From Fragilariopsis cylindrus CCMP1102 (lineage: Eukaryota; Bacillariophyta; Bacillariophyceae; Bacillariales; Bacillariaceae): a DNA stretch of 64,000 nt. The notes under the pieces were generated by a model. It saw only the letters and a program-made list of their open reading frames with translations, was not told the origin of the DNA and did not search any database. The translations under genes and the position numbers were made by a program. Position 1 is the stretch's first letter; each line of letters begins with the position of its first letter. Positions 42,852 through 55,058 of the stretch are shown here, in pieces. Location: NCBI GenBank assembly GCA_900095095.1, contig FMBT01000308.1, positions 1 through 64,000 of the forward strand, written 5' to 3'.

Positions 42852-44621
42852 TTATGCGAAATAATGCAAACTTCCCTTCTTTTTTGCGGACACGACCGTA
42901 ATGGCTTCAACGAGATCTTCGTGCATTATTTCTGGTGCTTCTCGTCTCAAGGCTAACATACCACCCTCAACACAAACTGCTTTCAATTGTGCTCCGTTAA
43001 AGTCTTCACAAGAACGTGCCAATTCTTCAAAGACGACTTCTGCACTAATCTTCATTTTACGTGAATGGATTTTAAGAATCTTTGTTCGGGCCTCCTCATT
43101 TGGATGAGGCAGTTCAATCTTTCTGTCGAGTCGTCCTGATCGTAACAACGCTGGATCTAAGACATCAGGACGATTTGTTGCAGCAATTACCTTAATCATT
43201 TCATTGGATGAAAACCCATCAAGTTGACTTAATAATTCAAGCATCGTTCGTTGGACTTCTCGATCACCCGATTGGTCACCTCCGAATCGTTTCGTTCCGA
43301 TAGCATCAATTTCATCAATAAAAAGAATAGCACCGGCGCTAACTCCCTGATCTATTTTAGCTTTCGCCAATTCGAATGCATCCCGAATAAGTTTAGCACC
43401 ATCCCCAATAAACATTTGTACCAATTGTGGTCCTGCCAATTTCAAAAAAACTGCATTGGTTTGGTTGGCACATGCCCGTGCTAACAAAGTCTTCCCTGTT
43501 CCGGGTGGACCATGCAACAATACACCCTTGGGAGGACGGATACCAATTGTTTGGAACATATCCCTGTGAGTCATTGGTAAGACCACAGCCTCGATCAACT
43601 CTTGGATTTGTTCATCACAACCACCAATATCAGAATATTCTTCTGTTGGTCGTTCATCGACTTCCATAGCTGTAACTCGAGAGTCAAATTCTGCAGGAAG
43701 TTTTTCCAAAATCAAATACGAATCCTTGTTCGTTCCGACTAAGTCACTCGGTTTGAGTTCATCCGAATCGATCAGACCTGGGATAGGTAAAAAGATTGTT
43801 TGTCTCGTCGAAGTACGGACCACAGCACTACGAGTCTTACGATTAGCGTCTACATCGAGAGCGTCACCGGATTCCTTTTCTTCCTCCTCGAGACCTGTCA
43901 ATTCATCGAAGTTTTATTTATTTTTCAAATTTAAGAAATCCATTTATTTATTTTTAATTGAATGGATCAAGAAGAGTGGATGTAATTGTGAGTGTTAGTT
44001 AGTTCAAGAAAATGACATGGTATTGTGTCATTTATATAATATAATATTAAATTTGATATAGACGGATCAGAGCAGAACAAGAACACACGAACGAATGTCC
44101 ACCATTTAAGATATTTTTGGGTGATGCTAAAATATCGTACTGGTCCTGGTCGATTAAAGCAAGGCAAAGCAAAACAACGCATAGCATGGCACTATAATAC
44201 CTGTACTTACCGTCTTCGGCATCGGGTTCTAATATTTCTACTACGTTCGCCACCAGGTACGGTAGTTGTTTGTTCAGTTTGACTTTTTCTTGATTTTCAC
44301 GAATACGATCACGTTGTCCGCGTGATTCATGGGTGATCCGTTGTACATCTGATTTCATCACTCGAATATCACTACTTAACAAATGAATACGTTGTCGTAA
44401 TTCACTGTTCGTCATTGTTCGTGTTTCATCATCTTCCGCTGGATCTTCTTGTTGCTGTTCAGCAGCACGGCAGGTTCTGCAGCAGCAGCAGCGGCTACAG
44501 CCGTGCTGGTACCAGCCTCAGATGTTTCTACATCCTTCGCTTCTTCGTTGTTTTTCGATTCGTCATCTCCTCCAGATGAATCTCCCCAAATATCATCTCC
44601 TTCCAAATCGTTATTGCTCAT
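42852..44621 (-). CDS. RPT5: 26S proteasome regulatory ATPase RPT5 (subunit 6A), one apparent frameshift
   Basis: Exons 44621-44211 and 43894-42852 (intron 316 bp) give 484 residues once one base is restored near 44461-44471. The N-terminus is acidic and Ala/Glu-rich. The coiled coil [20 protein letters not shown] and OB segment [18 protein letters not shown] are RPT5-specific. The AAA core has [20 protein letters not shown] (Walker A), [19 protein letters not shown] (Walker B), [20 protein letters not shown] (arginine fingers) and the end GSLHYFA. The last three residues (Tyr-Phe-Ala) occupy the HbYX docking position that opens the 20S gate, with Phe in place of the usual Tyr. The subunit unfolds ubiquitylated substrates as part of a hexameric ring. 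The intron contains a TTTATTTATTTTTxAA direct repeat. Confidence 0.93.
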
Positions 44622-46653
44622 GATTCAACGCTATGCTGCTATTCTGGTATATTCTGTTATGTATGAGATTGGTGTATCGACAGTGGAAGAACTAGATAGC
44701 ACTATGTTAGAGATAATGTTATTGTTTTTGTTTTTGATTTGTAATGCTTGTATTCATTATGATCATTGTCGTCTTACATCACAGCAAGCAATCAATCATC
44801 GTGTACCGTAGAACAAAAAGCACGGGAGAATCCTCGCTCGAAAAAGATTCCGAAAGAAGGACGTCGAAAAAGTGTGCTCGTCTTGCTGCCATACCGTCGG
44901 AATTTTTTCAGAAAAATATTAAATTCTACTACACAAGAGATAGATAGAGAGATGATATTATGTATAGTCCTAGCTAAGTTGTAGTAGTAGTAGTACTGTA
45001 GCTGCAGGAGGTAAACAAACACTGAAAGAGATGTGTATGTCAAATAGGTTGAGTCTAATGTCCCTACCGACAGTTTGTGTTTGGTCTCTATTGTTACATC
45101 TATCTGTCCTTTTAGAATGATGTATATATATGTTGTGTTGTCAACAGATTTTCATTTCATTCATACATGGAGTGGTGAGGATTCAGCTAAAAGTACTTAA
45201 AGGAGAAAAATTGTACTCCAAAATTGACAGCCAAGGTTGTTGGGATCAGCACATGATGTCCAATTTGTATTTTTACATGAAGGAGCTTGATTCACATAAC
45301 GCCATGATCCCATGCTTACTTTGTTGCATCATGTGCAGCAGCAATAACTACTACTTACTACTACTATAACAACAACAACAACAAAGATAGCTCTCCCTTC
45401 TTGTAAGAGCTGGTAGAGGTGGGTCATGAGGAAGGTTTTTTAATATGATGATACTGCTGTAATTATTGGGAAGAAGAAGAAGAAGAAAGTGTAATCATAA
45501 TATTCCCAAGATGCTGCTTTTCTTGAGCCCATGCAGAGAGATTTTTCAGATACACTACTAACTACCATGCCTCTGTGTTTGGCTTTGTATTTAAGACCGG
45601 CTATGTGATAATCCTGGAACAAGATATTTCAGATAAAAAAGCCCTTTTTTCTGTAGCACATGTGTTTGAATACTTAGGGGAAATGACGGCTTTCTGTCTG
45701 TTTGTTGTCTTCAACGGACTGTTACTCGTCTAATTACACCAATTCGAGGTGATAGGCTTGGGTTTGAACTGTAACACTGTAACACGGTTGATGCTCAGTA
45801 TGTTTTGTCCAAATCTTTATCTTTGTTCTGATCTCCAAAGTTCTTCATTTTTTTCCCTTTTTTTATATGAAAATTATGCGTGTTTTTACACCCGTAAAAT
45901 ACCACCAAATTCCCTATAACAGGAAAGCTGTTAGATGTTTCTTGCTGTGATCGCTGTGTAGGTAGCTAGCTACTCCAACAAAGAGCTATATAGCATATTC
46001 TAAATGAAATAAGTACTGAGGGAGTGAGTCAGAGCCAAGACATATGATGTAAGATGTCTCCCATCTTCACAAACGTTGTGATATGTTATACTGTATCATC
46101 ATTATTCTAGCTCCTATTCTGCAATTTGATTTGTATTTTCTCTCTCTCTCTCTTATATGCTTACTAGTATGCACCTAACATTATTTGGTTCTTTTATCGC
46201 CCATATCTCCCACCTGTAAATGTGCCTAGCTACCTAAGCTCACTAGACTGAAGACTTCTATGCTACAGTACTAATGTACGTAATATAGTGTCTACTAGAA
46301 GTTTGAGTTTAGTTGCTATTGGTGGAGCATGATATAATATATGGTCAGCCGCCGTACAAAAAATCTACTCGTACTGTGTTCATTCACTAGTGACTCGTGT
46401 AAACTCCTGCACCACACCACCTCCCAACCCGTTTATTTATTTTTAGTCTTGGTTTTTATGAAATGGTTCATTAGAATTCATTCGTGGTCCATGCGGGTAC
46501 TGTAGTACTGTAGGCCTAGTATGTAGACAGCGTGTAACAGTAGATCAGCTTCTTTCGACTCACTCGACTTACTAGTGTCCACGAGTACATCAGTCATAAT
46601 TTTACATCTTTTACGCTTTTCGCTTCTTGTTCGTTGATCTGTGGGGATTACAA

Positions 46654-46928
46654 AGAATAGATAATCGGCTTGCGCGCACGAAACCTTTAAGGTCCTCAAA
46701 TCGCGTCTTTTTGCGATTTGATCCCGTATATTAAAAGCATACCATAAGGGAGGTGGACGGGTTGGGTGGTGGGTTATGGTTCAGCTGGTCAACCCAATTC
46801 AAAGCAAAATCAACTGTTAGGGATCGATTCCCGTGGGGGTTTTCGATTGTGCGATAAAAAAGGGTTTTTGGTTTTTTTTTTATATCTCTTTCCATTAAGT
46901 ACACTCGCGCAAGCCGATTATCTATTCT
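46654..46928. repeat. Inverted repeat, two 23-bp perfect arms about 230 bp apart
   Basis: The left arm 46654-46676 is the exact reverse complement of the right arm 46906-46928 (core ATAATCGGCTTGCGCG). Similarity extends outward with one mismatch for a few bases. The arms enclose the tRNA-like element. No target-site duplication is obvious, so it may be a MITE-like element or a structured non-coding locus. Confidence 0.7.
46771..46881 (+). mobile_element. tRNA-like, SINE-like element with A-box, B-box and T-run
   Basis: TGGTTCAGCTGG at 46777-46788 fits the tRNA A-box. GGATCGATTCC at 46821-46831 is a one-mismatch B-box, about 44 bp downstream as in intron-less tRNA genes. A T10 run at 46872-46881 would stop RNA polymerase III. 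A full cloverleaf does not form: the T-arm has only three solid pairs. This is therefore read as a tRNA-derived retroposon head or a dead tRNA, not a working tRNA. Confidence 0.4.
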
Positions 46929-47803
46929 CTGTAAAACCTTGTATTAACATAAATGAAAACCGCGACGACTGTGCTCTATGTTGTTCTTTCAGTTAATTTT
47001 TCTCTTTTTTGATTGGGTCGTAGAATCTCACGAATACCATTAATGACATACTTCAATCCTGGTGTCAAAATATGCTGATGTAAGCGCACCACCGCGACTA
47101 CATAAATTTGTATTTTGATTTGGGACTAGATCAGTGTCTAACAAAAGAAGAATTGATGAGTCGATCCGTCGTCTAATTACACACTTAGTCATTTTACTTA
47201 ATGTACTGCTGATGTGTTCTATAAGTGTCAAGATAGTCGTGGCGTACAATACTTGTACGTCGTTCCCGACTTAGTCATTCTCTTATTTATGATGATAATC
47301 CGATAGAATATTGCATACCGATATTGTCAGATATACCGTACTCGTTCTACACATAGGTTTTTTGTGTGTTCTTTTTTTGGATAGTTCTTGTGCAGTAATA
47401 TGATGATAATGAACGCGAATGAACGCGAATGAACACATCTGGGGAGGCGCGATTGTACCGGCAGAAGCTGAAAAATACAGTGTTCATAGTTTACTTAAGG
47501 AATACGCGGTGAAATTTGGTGTCAGCGTATCGGTGGAGAGTCTACGACACTCTCTCGTTGGAATCAGTACTAGGATCTAGAATCTGCGTCTACGTGTTAA
47601 ACCACGCGATTACGTTTTTTTAAATGTCTTCATTTGTATTCTTTTTTTTCCCTACGATTACGTCTCGTATAAAACACGCATCTCACACAGCTCATAAAAA
47701 TACATTTTACTTTTTTTAGAAGAACACTAATGCTATCTGTTGTCATAATCTTCAAAACACACAAATCATACATAGCATCCAACAAGAGGACACTTCAACA
47801 ACA

Positions 47804-50335
47804 ATGATGTCGAACACCACCACCACCACCACCACAACTACCAACAACGACAACAACTGCAACGACAATGTCCAGAAGCACTACTACGAACAACGCTTAT
47901 CGTTAGCGGTCTGTCTTACTTTGGGAGGGCAACTTCTCTCCAAGAATAACTTTGAAGAAGCAAAGGACGCTTTTGAGTCCGCATACCGATTTTTGACGTT
48001 GACACCATCTGTCGATATGCCAAAAAGTGGTAGTTTCGTGAACAGGCAGACTAAACAAGAGATATGTGTACAACGTGATAACGACGACATCATATCATCA
48101 AGTCTACCATCATCATCGTCGTCATCATCAGTTTCAACAAGAACCACGTCGTCGATCACCCAAGAGCAACTACACATCGATACGTACCACGAAGACGAAT
48201 GCGATGTCGGTCCTCGTACATTCAACGAGGCGATCGTTCCTGATGATGTCATGGGTTTGGACATTGATGTATTACATCTTATCATATCATACAATCAAGC
48301 ACTTGCTTTTCACAGGAGCAAGAATTATGTACTCGCTTCACAGCTATACAAGTTTATTACAAGTACCGTCGCAACGTATCTATCTACTACAGGTACGACA
48401 CATGCCACGTTATCACATCTTGCCATGCGAGCTCACAATAATATGGGACAGATCGAATACACCGAACGGTCCGAAGAATGTGCCCACAGTGAGTTTGATA
48501 ACGCACTCGCGTACGTCCGAGGACACAACCATCAACATCAATATCAACAAGCTGCAGCTCCGATCATCTCCGTCGCCGCTGTTGTCATCGCCAACACCAC
48601 TACTCCCGAACATCAATTGGAAATCGCATCAGTATTATCCAATTGGTGTAGAACGCGATGGATGTTAGGACGTATCGATGAGAATGTATATACTGCCCTT
48701 GAAGATATTCTACGTATCCGATCATCACATATGGATGAAAACCATCCAGATATTGCCGTCGCTCATTTCAATCTTGGACGGGCAGAATTCTCTCGTCAGT
48801 CCAACACCAAAGCCTTGAAGCATTTCCTACATTATATGCGAATTTCATCTCATCGATTCCAAGAAAAGAACTCCAGCAACACAAAAAATACTAATAATAA
48901 TGATAAAGAAGGAGTTGGAAATATCGAAGTCGACTTCGAATTAGATCCTATTCAGGGACTAATTTATGTTCTTCAAATCCAGAACGATGAGAAGGACGAC
49001 GAGATGTCACAAGATCTTATTTGGGGTCTACGTACGCTTCAAGAGAAACGTACAGAACTTGGATCTATCCATACGGAGGTTGCTTCTGTACTGAATTATA
49101 TTGGCACCCTTCTTTTTCGACGACGAGAACTCGATTATGCATTATGTTTTTTCGCACAAGAGTTACGTGTTGAAGAACGACTCAGAGTACAGGCCGGTAA
49201 GAAATTATTGTCGTCGTTGTCATCATCATCACATAACGACGACGTCAGCATCAGCGTAACTTGCAACAACATTGGTCGAATCCTCCAAGAATTAGGACGA
49301 TACCCAGAAGCAAAATATTATTACCAACGATCACTTGGTAATAACGAGGGCGATGATGATAATAATAACAGCGATATGTCTGCAAACAATTGCACCATCC
49401 GTGGTGGTAGTTCCAAAAATAGCTCCAAGACTGTGTCCCAAAACGTCGTCAACGAAGATGGTGGTGATAACGACAACGATGATGACGAAAACACTTCGGA
49501 CGTTCCATCTGCTGCAATGAACTTGTATTCGACCGTTTGGTACAATCTCGGTCTTATCCACGACAAGATGGGAGCCTTCAAGGAAGCTATTCGAGCATTC
49601 CGTATGTCCCTAAAACTTCGTCGGGCTATGTTAGGTCACGAGCATTCGGATGTATCCTGTCTATTGTACAATATCGGGGTCCTACAAATGGAACAAAATT
49701 TACTCGAGGAGGCATCAGAATCTTTCCGAGAGGCTCTTGCGCACCGTCACGTTGCCGGAAAGGGACAACTAAACGACCATCACGTTATCAAAACTTTGCG
49801 AAAGCTATCTTCTCTGCACAAATCCAAGGGCAACCTAAAAGGTGCACTTCAAGCCAATCGAGATATTTTATCCGTTTTGACGACATCGACTGATTTCAAA
49901 TACGCAACTCGTAATAGGAAAATTGCTATCGTCATGCGAAATATCGCCGACCTGTATCAGGCTCAAGGCAACTTGCAGGTGGCATTGGAACACGCAACAA
50001 ATAGTGCCAACTTATTCCGATTGCTACGAACTACTCCTGTGGAACACCAAAAAATGGAAGACGATATGGACGTCGACAACACAGAGGAGGAGGACGAAGA
50101 CGACGATGAGAAAGACAATAATTCGTTCATAGAAGAGGAATTAAATGCTCTCCTCTTGGTCGGAAGTCTTCAACACGAACAATGTGATCCATTAAATGCC
50201 CAAGTCGCCTTTTCCGAAACTGTTCGCTTGGTTCATTCCACTTTAAGCACTTCCGCCAAATTTGCATCCACTCTCCTTCCTCTTTTGGAAGTCAGTGCGA
50301 TGTTGGCGTCGGCTCATTGCGCCGCCGAAGCGTAG
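47804..50335 (+). CDS. Kinesin-light-chain-like TPR protein
   Basis: Intact single exon of 843 residues. The N-terminal Thr9 and Asn runs are slippage-type low complexity. Repeated TPR units follow, for example MRAHNNMGQIEYTERSEECA, IAVAHFNLGRAEFSRQSNTK, ASVLNYIGTLLFRRRELDYA, TCNNIGRILQELGRYPEAKY, VWYNLGLIHDKMGAFKEAIR, CLLYNIGVLQMEQNLLEEAS and VMRNIADLYQAQGNLQVALE. The spacing of about 42 residues and the pattern NIG..L...G.Y.EA match kinesin-light-chain type TPRs, common in diatoms. Acidic Asn/Asp linkers separate the blocks. No catalytic domain; a scaffold for protein binding is inferred. The start is chosen at the first ATG of an in-frame pair (47804). Confidence 0.82.
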   Translation: MMSNTTTTTTTTTNNDNNCNDNVQKHYYEQRLSLAVCLTLGGQLLSKNNFEEAKDAFESAYRFLTLTPSVDMPKSGSFVNRQTKQEICVQRDNDDIISSSLPSSSSSSSVSTRTTSSITQEQLHIDTYHEDECDVGPRTFNEAIVPDDVMGLDIDVLHLIISYNQALAFHRSKNYVLASQLYKFITSTVATYLSTTGTTHATLSHLAMRAHNNMGQIEYTERSEECAHSEFDNALAYVRGHNHQHQYQQAAAPIISVAAVVIANTTTPEHQLEIASVLSNWCRTRWMLGRIDENVYTALEDILRIRSSHMDENHPDIAVAHFNLGRAEFSRQSNTKALKHFLHYMRISSHRFQEKNSSNTKNTNNNDKEGVGNIEVDFELDPIQGLIYVLQIQNDEKDDEMSQDLIWGLRTLQEKRTELGSIHTEVASVLNYIGTLLFRRRELDYALCFFAQELRVEERLRVQAGKKLLSSLSSSSHNDDVSISVTCNNIGRILQELGRYPEAKYYYQRSLGNNEGDDDNNNSDMSANNCTIRGGSSKNSSKTVSQNVVNEDGGDNDNDDDENTSDVPSAAMNLYSTVWYNLGLIHDKMGAFKEAIRAFRMSLKLRRAMLGHEHSDVSCLLYNIGVLQMEQNLLEEASESFREALAHRHVAGKGQLNDHHVIKTLRKLSSLHKSKGNLKGALQANRDILSVLTTSTDFKYATRNRKIAIVMRNIADLYQAQGNLQVALEHATNSANLFRLLRTTPVEHQKMEDDMDVDNTEEEDEDDDEKDNNSFIEEELNALLLVGSLQHEQCDPLNAQVAFSETVRLVHSTLSTSAKFASTLLPLLEVSAMLASAHCAAEA

Positions 50336-51374
50336 GTTTGCTCCAAACAATATATAAAACGAGCTTACTCCACGGGGTACCATCAACATTACAAAACCAA
50401 CAACACGAATAACGAAACCCTAGACCGCTATCATATATCCTACATGCTACCAATCCTGCTAACGAGAACAATACTCCATATAAAAATAGATCACAAGCAC
50501 AAGCATACACATACACACTCAGACAATATATACACACTGTACACTAAATTACATACATTTTCCATGTATCATACTAGATCCAATATGTTTAAACGAATAA
50601 TTACGATGCCAATACAATGATAGTATTATAAACATACTTGTTAAGAAACAAAATAAATCGAGACTCTTTCAATAGCCTATTTAAAAAACTTCCTTACTTA
50701 TTGTAGCATCGACTGCATATTATTACATGCAAGGTAAATACCTCAGTCCTGCATAGAAAATAATGTCCACACAGAGACAATTGCGTAGCTGCTCTAGCTA
50801 GCAACTTTCAAATATTAGTATTATTTATACATACTTGTACTATATTATTAATTCGTTTGCATCCTCCTCGTCAGTCACTATCCTTACAATTATGTACTAT
50901 ATATTGTTGCAAAAAGGTGGAAACTATAGTTTTGTTTATTATATTATAGAATATATTGCGTACCAGGTACATATTTACATGAGGAGTATACAGTAGTACT
51001 GTAGTTAAAATTAAGATACAAATATAGTATAAGAGGCATCTACTTCGAGCGATGACCCGTCTGCACTCCAACGGTGAAGTAACCTAGTTTAAATGTCTTG
51101 ACAAGCATAACCCCAACCCTCAGGGAGATGATTATTATCATTGACACATTATTGTCAATGATTGTATTTTGAAATGTTTCCGTTATTTTTAGATGAGTTG
51201 ATTTTTTGTTTAGAACTAAATGTACAGTAACTTATTATTAGAGTATGATAATGCGTTTGCGAATCAATATCACACCAATGCAGGTTCGAGCCCATGTACT
51301 TGAGCAATAACTACTTAATCGTCTGCACATTCTGTACAATAACCTCATTAGTTCACATTGGTGCTCAAAAAATA
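50336..51374. other. Intergenic region, 1.0 kb
   Basis: No gene. The TPR 3' UTR runs into AT-rich sequence. TGTCAATGATTG and its mirror CATTGACACATTATTGTCAATG form an imperfect hairpin near 51139-51162. GGTTCGAGCCC at 51283-51293 mimics a tRNA B-box but no cloverleaf fits. Confidence 0.35.
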
Positions 51375-53063
51375 ATGACTGACGTCGATGATGAGGTCCG
51401 ACGGGCCGAGCAAATGGCTCTAGCGGTGGCATCTACTCCTAATTTACGTGCTTCCGAGGCACGGGAGCAAATGCTGCTGATAAACAACAAACAATCAGTA
51501 GCACCAACTCGTGCTAATCGTGAACGCTTAAATTCGTCCGATGAAGAGGTACGACGTGCACGTGAAATGGCGATGGCAGTTGCAGCTTTGGGGACAGAAA
51601 GGGGGGCCGGGATGAAAGCCGAAGATATAAGGATGGCCGTTGCTGATGTTATGCGTGATCCTGACGAAAAGATTAAAAAAAGAAAAGAAATAGAGAGAAG
51701 GAAAGCAGAAGAGAAACGACGAATACAACAACAAATACAACGGGAAGTTTCCATTGAAAAACAGGAGCACGATGATGAGGAAAGTTCCGATTGCGACAGC
51801 ATAAACGACTCACCTTTCCATGATCTACTGAGGCCGCCGTGGATTTTGAGAGACCAAAATTTTCTTGTTGCGATACTATTTGCAAATCTTTCAATTCTCT
51901 ACGTCACGTTGTCGTCGGCATCATCATACACAAAGTTTAGTAATGCAATTTTCATATTCAATACGACAGTGGCAGTTTTGTGTGTAATGGAAAAGAAAAA
52001 TATAAAAACTAGTCCTATAGATCAAGTCAAGGAAAACCAGACCAGTAACGACATTTTTACCGAAGAAGAAAGCAAGGAACATCAAGAAGCTCTCATTGAT
52101 GAGATGGAAGAGCGACTGAGACCAACAGATAATGTTACTCTCGAATGGCTGTCCGATGTTCAATTTAGTGACGTAGATCTAAATAGTCTTCTTGAACTAC
52201 AGCCTGAGTCAACTCTGGCAGAACGTCGCCGTTTTTTAAAAGCGAGAAAGGGAGTTATCAAAGCTGCCTCAGCTCAGCTGGGATCGTATATCCAATGGCG
52301 ATGCCAGAACAAGATCGACGAATTTTTCCCCTCTACGTTCACTACGGACGAAGAAGATTGGGAACGTGCAGCTAGAGGAGCTATGGAGATTGCCAATACC
52401 GGCGCCACACCGGCTAGTCAAAGGAAGCTCCCTCGTATTGTGAGTATTTATGGCGGAGACGAAGATCTCGTTTTGTGCAGAAATGGCGCTCGGGTAGTGC
52501 ACGTGTTGCCATGTCAACTCGATACTACTATAGCTCCAGCAACTACGTATGCTCTTGCTTTGGCGATGTACCTAGATCGAAAACTCGATAGGAATCATAC
52601 TGAGAAAGTTACAGTGGTCATTGATATACGATCAGGGAAAGGATGGCCTAATCCTTCTAGTGTTTCTCTCGTCCCTTTCATAAAACTAGTCGTTGGATCT
52701 TTGAATTCATATTTTCCAGAGCGGTTGTCGCGATGTATATTATTTCCTTTACCAACAACCGCGACTCTCATATTTAATAGAGCCAAAGGTGAGTACATAC
52801 CGCAACATCTCCTCCTTATAGTGCATGGAATATGCCTGTACGAATATTATTTGACCATTCTAATTCTAATATCTTACTTTCCTTCTTTTCCATAATCAAA
52901 AAAAAACCCAGCTTATTTGGATCCTGATACTGCAACCAAAATTCAGGTCTGCTCTGGGGCTGGATCAATAGATTCTGCTGTTCCAGAAAAAGTGAAATCA
53001 TTTATTGACGCCAAATCTATATCCACTATGGAAAGACGAAGGAAATCGTTTTTTGTCACCTAA
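51375..53063 (+). CDS. CRAL-TRIO (Sec14-like) domain protein with two membrane helices
   Basis: Exons 51375-52789 and 52912-53063 (intron GTGAGT...CCCAG) encode about 522 residues. The ATG 51375 (MTDVDDEVRRAEQMALAVAS) is preferred to an upstream in-frame ATG 51294 because an internal repeat begins right after it: EVRRAEQMALAVAS and EVRRAREMAMAVAA are ~50 residues apart. A charged coiled coil (KIKKRKEIERRKAEEKRRIQ) follows, then two hydrophobic helices (FLVAILFANLSILYVTLSSA and FSNAIFIFNTTVAVLCVM). The C-terminal half is lipid-binding in style: TLAERRRFLKARKG (CRAL-TRIO N), TYALALAMYLDRKLDRNHTE, VTVVIDIRSGKGWPNPS, SYFPERLSRCILFPLPTTA and KIQVCSG. Sec14-type domains move phosphoinositides or other lipids; the ligand is unknown. 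Confidence 0.72.
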
Positions 53064-53504
53064 AAAAATACAATACCTAGCTAGTAGAATCAATAGAAAA
53101 TAATCAGTAGAAAATTGTCTACTCTGGTACTAAATTAAATGATGCATACTGTATAAAAAATCACTGCAAGCTTATGGAAATTATGATGACTTCCTTCAGC
53201 GTGTTCGTAATGGGTGTTTAGAGAATTCACAGTCCCGCCCGTTCATGATTGGCCTCCCATAATTTAGTTCAGTTTTGTTTCATAACCAGAGAAACGGAAG
53301 CTCCAAATGAAGTAACTGATTGAGTTTTTACATTCCGATTCTCGCTATGAAGGCGTTGTAATTAATGGACGAACAGGCTCGATAAATAAGTTGTATTCGG
53401 TGTACTCACGCTGCTCATATTTCTATAAGCATGACTTACTATTTAAAAAAAGAAAATATACGAAGGGATGATTTAAAAAAGAAAATTTTATGTGTATTTC
53501 TAAT
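53064..53504. other. Convergent 3' intergenic region
   Basis: 441 bp between the CRAL-TRIO-like stop and the FBPase stop. AT-rich, no gene or repeat seen. Confidence 0.3.
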
Positions 53505-55058
53505 TTATTCTGCTGCGGCATATGCTTCCATAACTTCTTCAATATCATTCTTGGAACCCATAATAATAGGCACCCGTTGGTGGACATACTCAGGTTGGAT
53601 TTCCATGACACGTTTTGTACCAGTAGTAGAAATTCCTCCAGCTTGTTCCATGATAAAGGACATTGGTGCTCCCTCATATAACAAACGAAGTTTGCCGTTC
53701 ACATTTTTGGTATCACCAGGATATCCGAATACACCTCCGTACAACAAAGTACGATGGACGTCACCGACCATCGATCCTATGTATCGGCTAGAAAATTGTT
53801 GACCAGATTTACCGGTTCCATCACGCCATCCCTTGACGACCTTTTGTAATGGTTCATCCCACATATGAGTGTTTGCTTCATTGAATGACATGATGGAGGA
53901 TGTTTCTGGAATCTTCATGTTAGGGTGACTCAACACAAATTCACCAAGATTCTCATCAAGAGTGAAACCGTATGTACCAGCACCAAGTGTCAAAACAAAG
54001 AATGTTGATGAGGAATATAAACAATATGCAGCAGCGACCAAATTGGTACCAGCTTGGAGTGTGTTGGATAGACAATTCAACTCTTGTTGGGCACATTCAT
54101 CACCCTCACAACTTTCATCATCCATGGCACAGTTTTCATCGTGATCATAAATTCCAATGATTGTTCCGGTGGGGATACCAGCATCAACATTAGAGGATCC
54201 ATCCAAAGGATCAAAGACGGCAACATACTTGCCAGTATCGGCAAAGATGGCATCCTTTTCTGTGTTGACAAGATCAAGCTAATATAAAAACATCATCATC
54301 CAAATCACAATCGAAAATGAAATCAAATCGTTGTTAAGCAATGATGTGTGGTATAATAAAAAGGCAATCAGAAAGAGATATCATAATTTTGTTTTCGTCG
54401 TAGTCGAGAATGCAACGGATGAGAAAGAATAAAATGTTAGATAGAGTAATAGAGCAGAGAGGAAAAAGCAGAGCTATCTAGCTAGATCGAAAATTCGTAT
54501 AGAAAATACCGTACTGTCCTGTCCGACTGTTACAGTCACGCCTTATTTTACGGCTACGACATGACATAAAGTGATAACCACAGGTTTTTTATTATAATAG
54601 TTTTGTACTTACCGGGACGTCTTCTTCTTCGGATGCTAGGACACCCATTTTCCCCGTAAATCTAAGTGCACGCTTCAAGACCTCGTTGGTAATACATCCA
54701 ATTTCTTTTGATCTTCACCTTGAATATTAACTTCACCTTGATAACCTAAAGTTTCACTGGATGGCAATTGTGATCTTTTCACCATATTGGTAATAGCCTT
54801 ACAGGCAGTATCAATAGCACCAAATAATACAGTTAACTCAGTCAATTCAGGATTTAACATAGCAACCTCATTCATGTATCTCTTAAGAGTGACACCGGTA
54901 GTTTCACATACTTCATCCAAAACAGGAACCTTTAATACTCTTGTGTTTTCTAACGATGCAACATTCAACGACGTCCGAACGGCAGGAGCCTTTGGTGCCA
55001 TGAAGGCATCGGCAGACGAAGCCGCCACAGCAATTAAAACGCAAAGGGAGAATTTCAT
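53505..55058 (-). CDS. Fructose-1,6-bisphosphatase, plastid-targeted, one apparent frameshift
   Basis: Exons 55058-54613 and 54278-53505 give 406 residues after one base is restored at 54693-54696. [20 protein letters not shown] is a signal peptide with a plastid-type Phe site. FBPase motifs: [15 protein letters not shown] (metal/AMP region), [78 protein letters not shown] and QRVPIIMGSKNDIEEV. It releases phosphate from fructose-1,6-bisphosphate in the Calvin-Benson cycle. A loop with four Cys (about NCAMDDESCEGDECAQQELN plus the following C) lies where plant plastid FBPase has its thioredoxin-sensitive loop, so redox control is likely. The intron position matches the divergent paralogue at 55745. 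Confidence 0.92.

Larger units (their letters stand above)
44622..47803. other. Long gene-poor region, 3.2 kb
   Basis: No protein gene is supported. Contents: a possible decayed coding stretch near 45130-45369 (no family match), AAC and GAA microsatellites near 45367-45387 and 45472-45487, a tRNA-like element between inverted repeats (46654-46928, separate entries) and a GAACGCGAAT tandem pair at 47411-47430. The last ~400 bp before 47804 form the promoter of the TPR gene. Confidence 0.5.

Noticed and set aside
45130-45369. 79-codon frame in the gene-poor region
   Set aside because: Cys-rich but without family match, conserved motif or promoter context.
46478-46996. Two short frames that both read AQADYLF
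   Set aside because: The shared peptide is produced by the inverted-repeat arms read on opposite strands, not by related genes.
51241-51300. tRNA gene suggested by GGTTCGAGCCC
   Set aside because: No acceptor or T-stem pairing fits around the B-box-like sequence and no A-box lies at the right distance.
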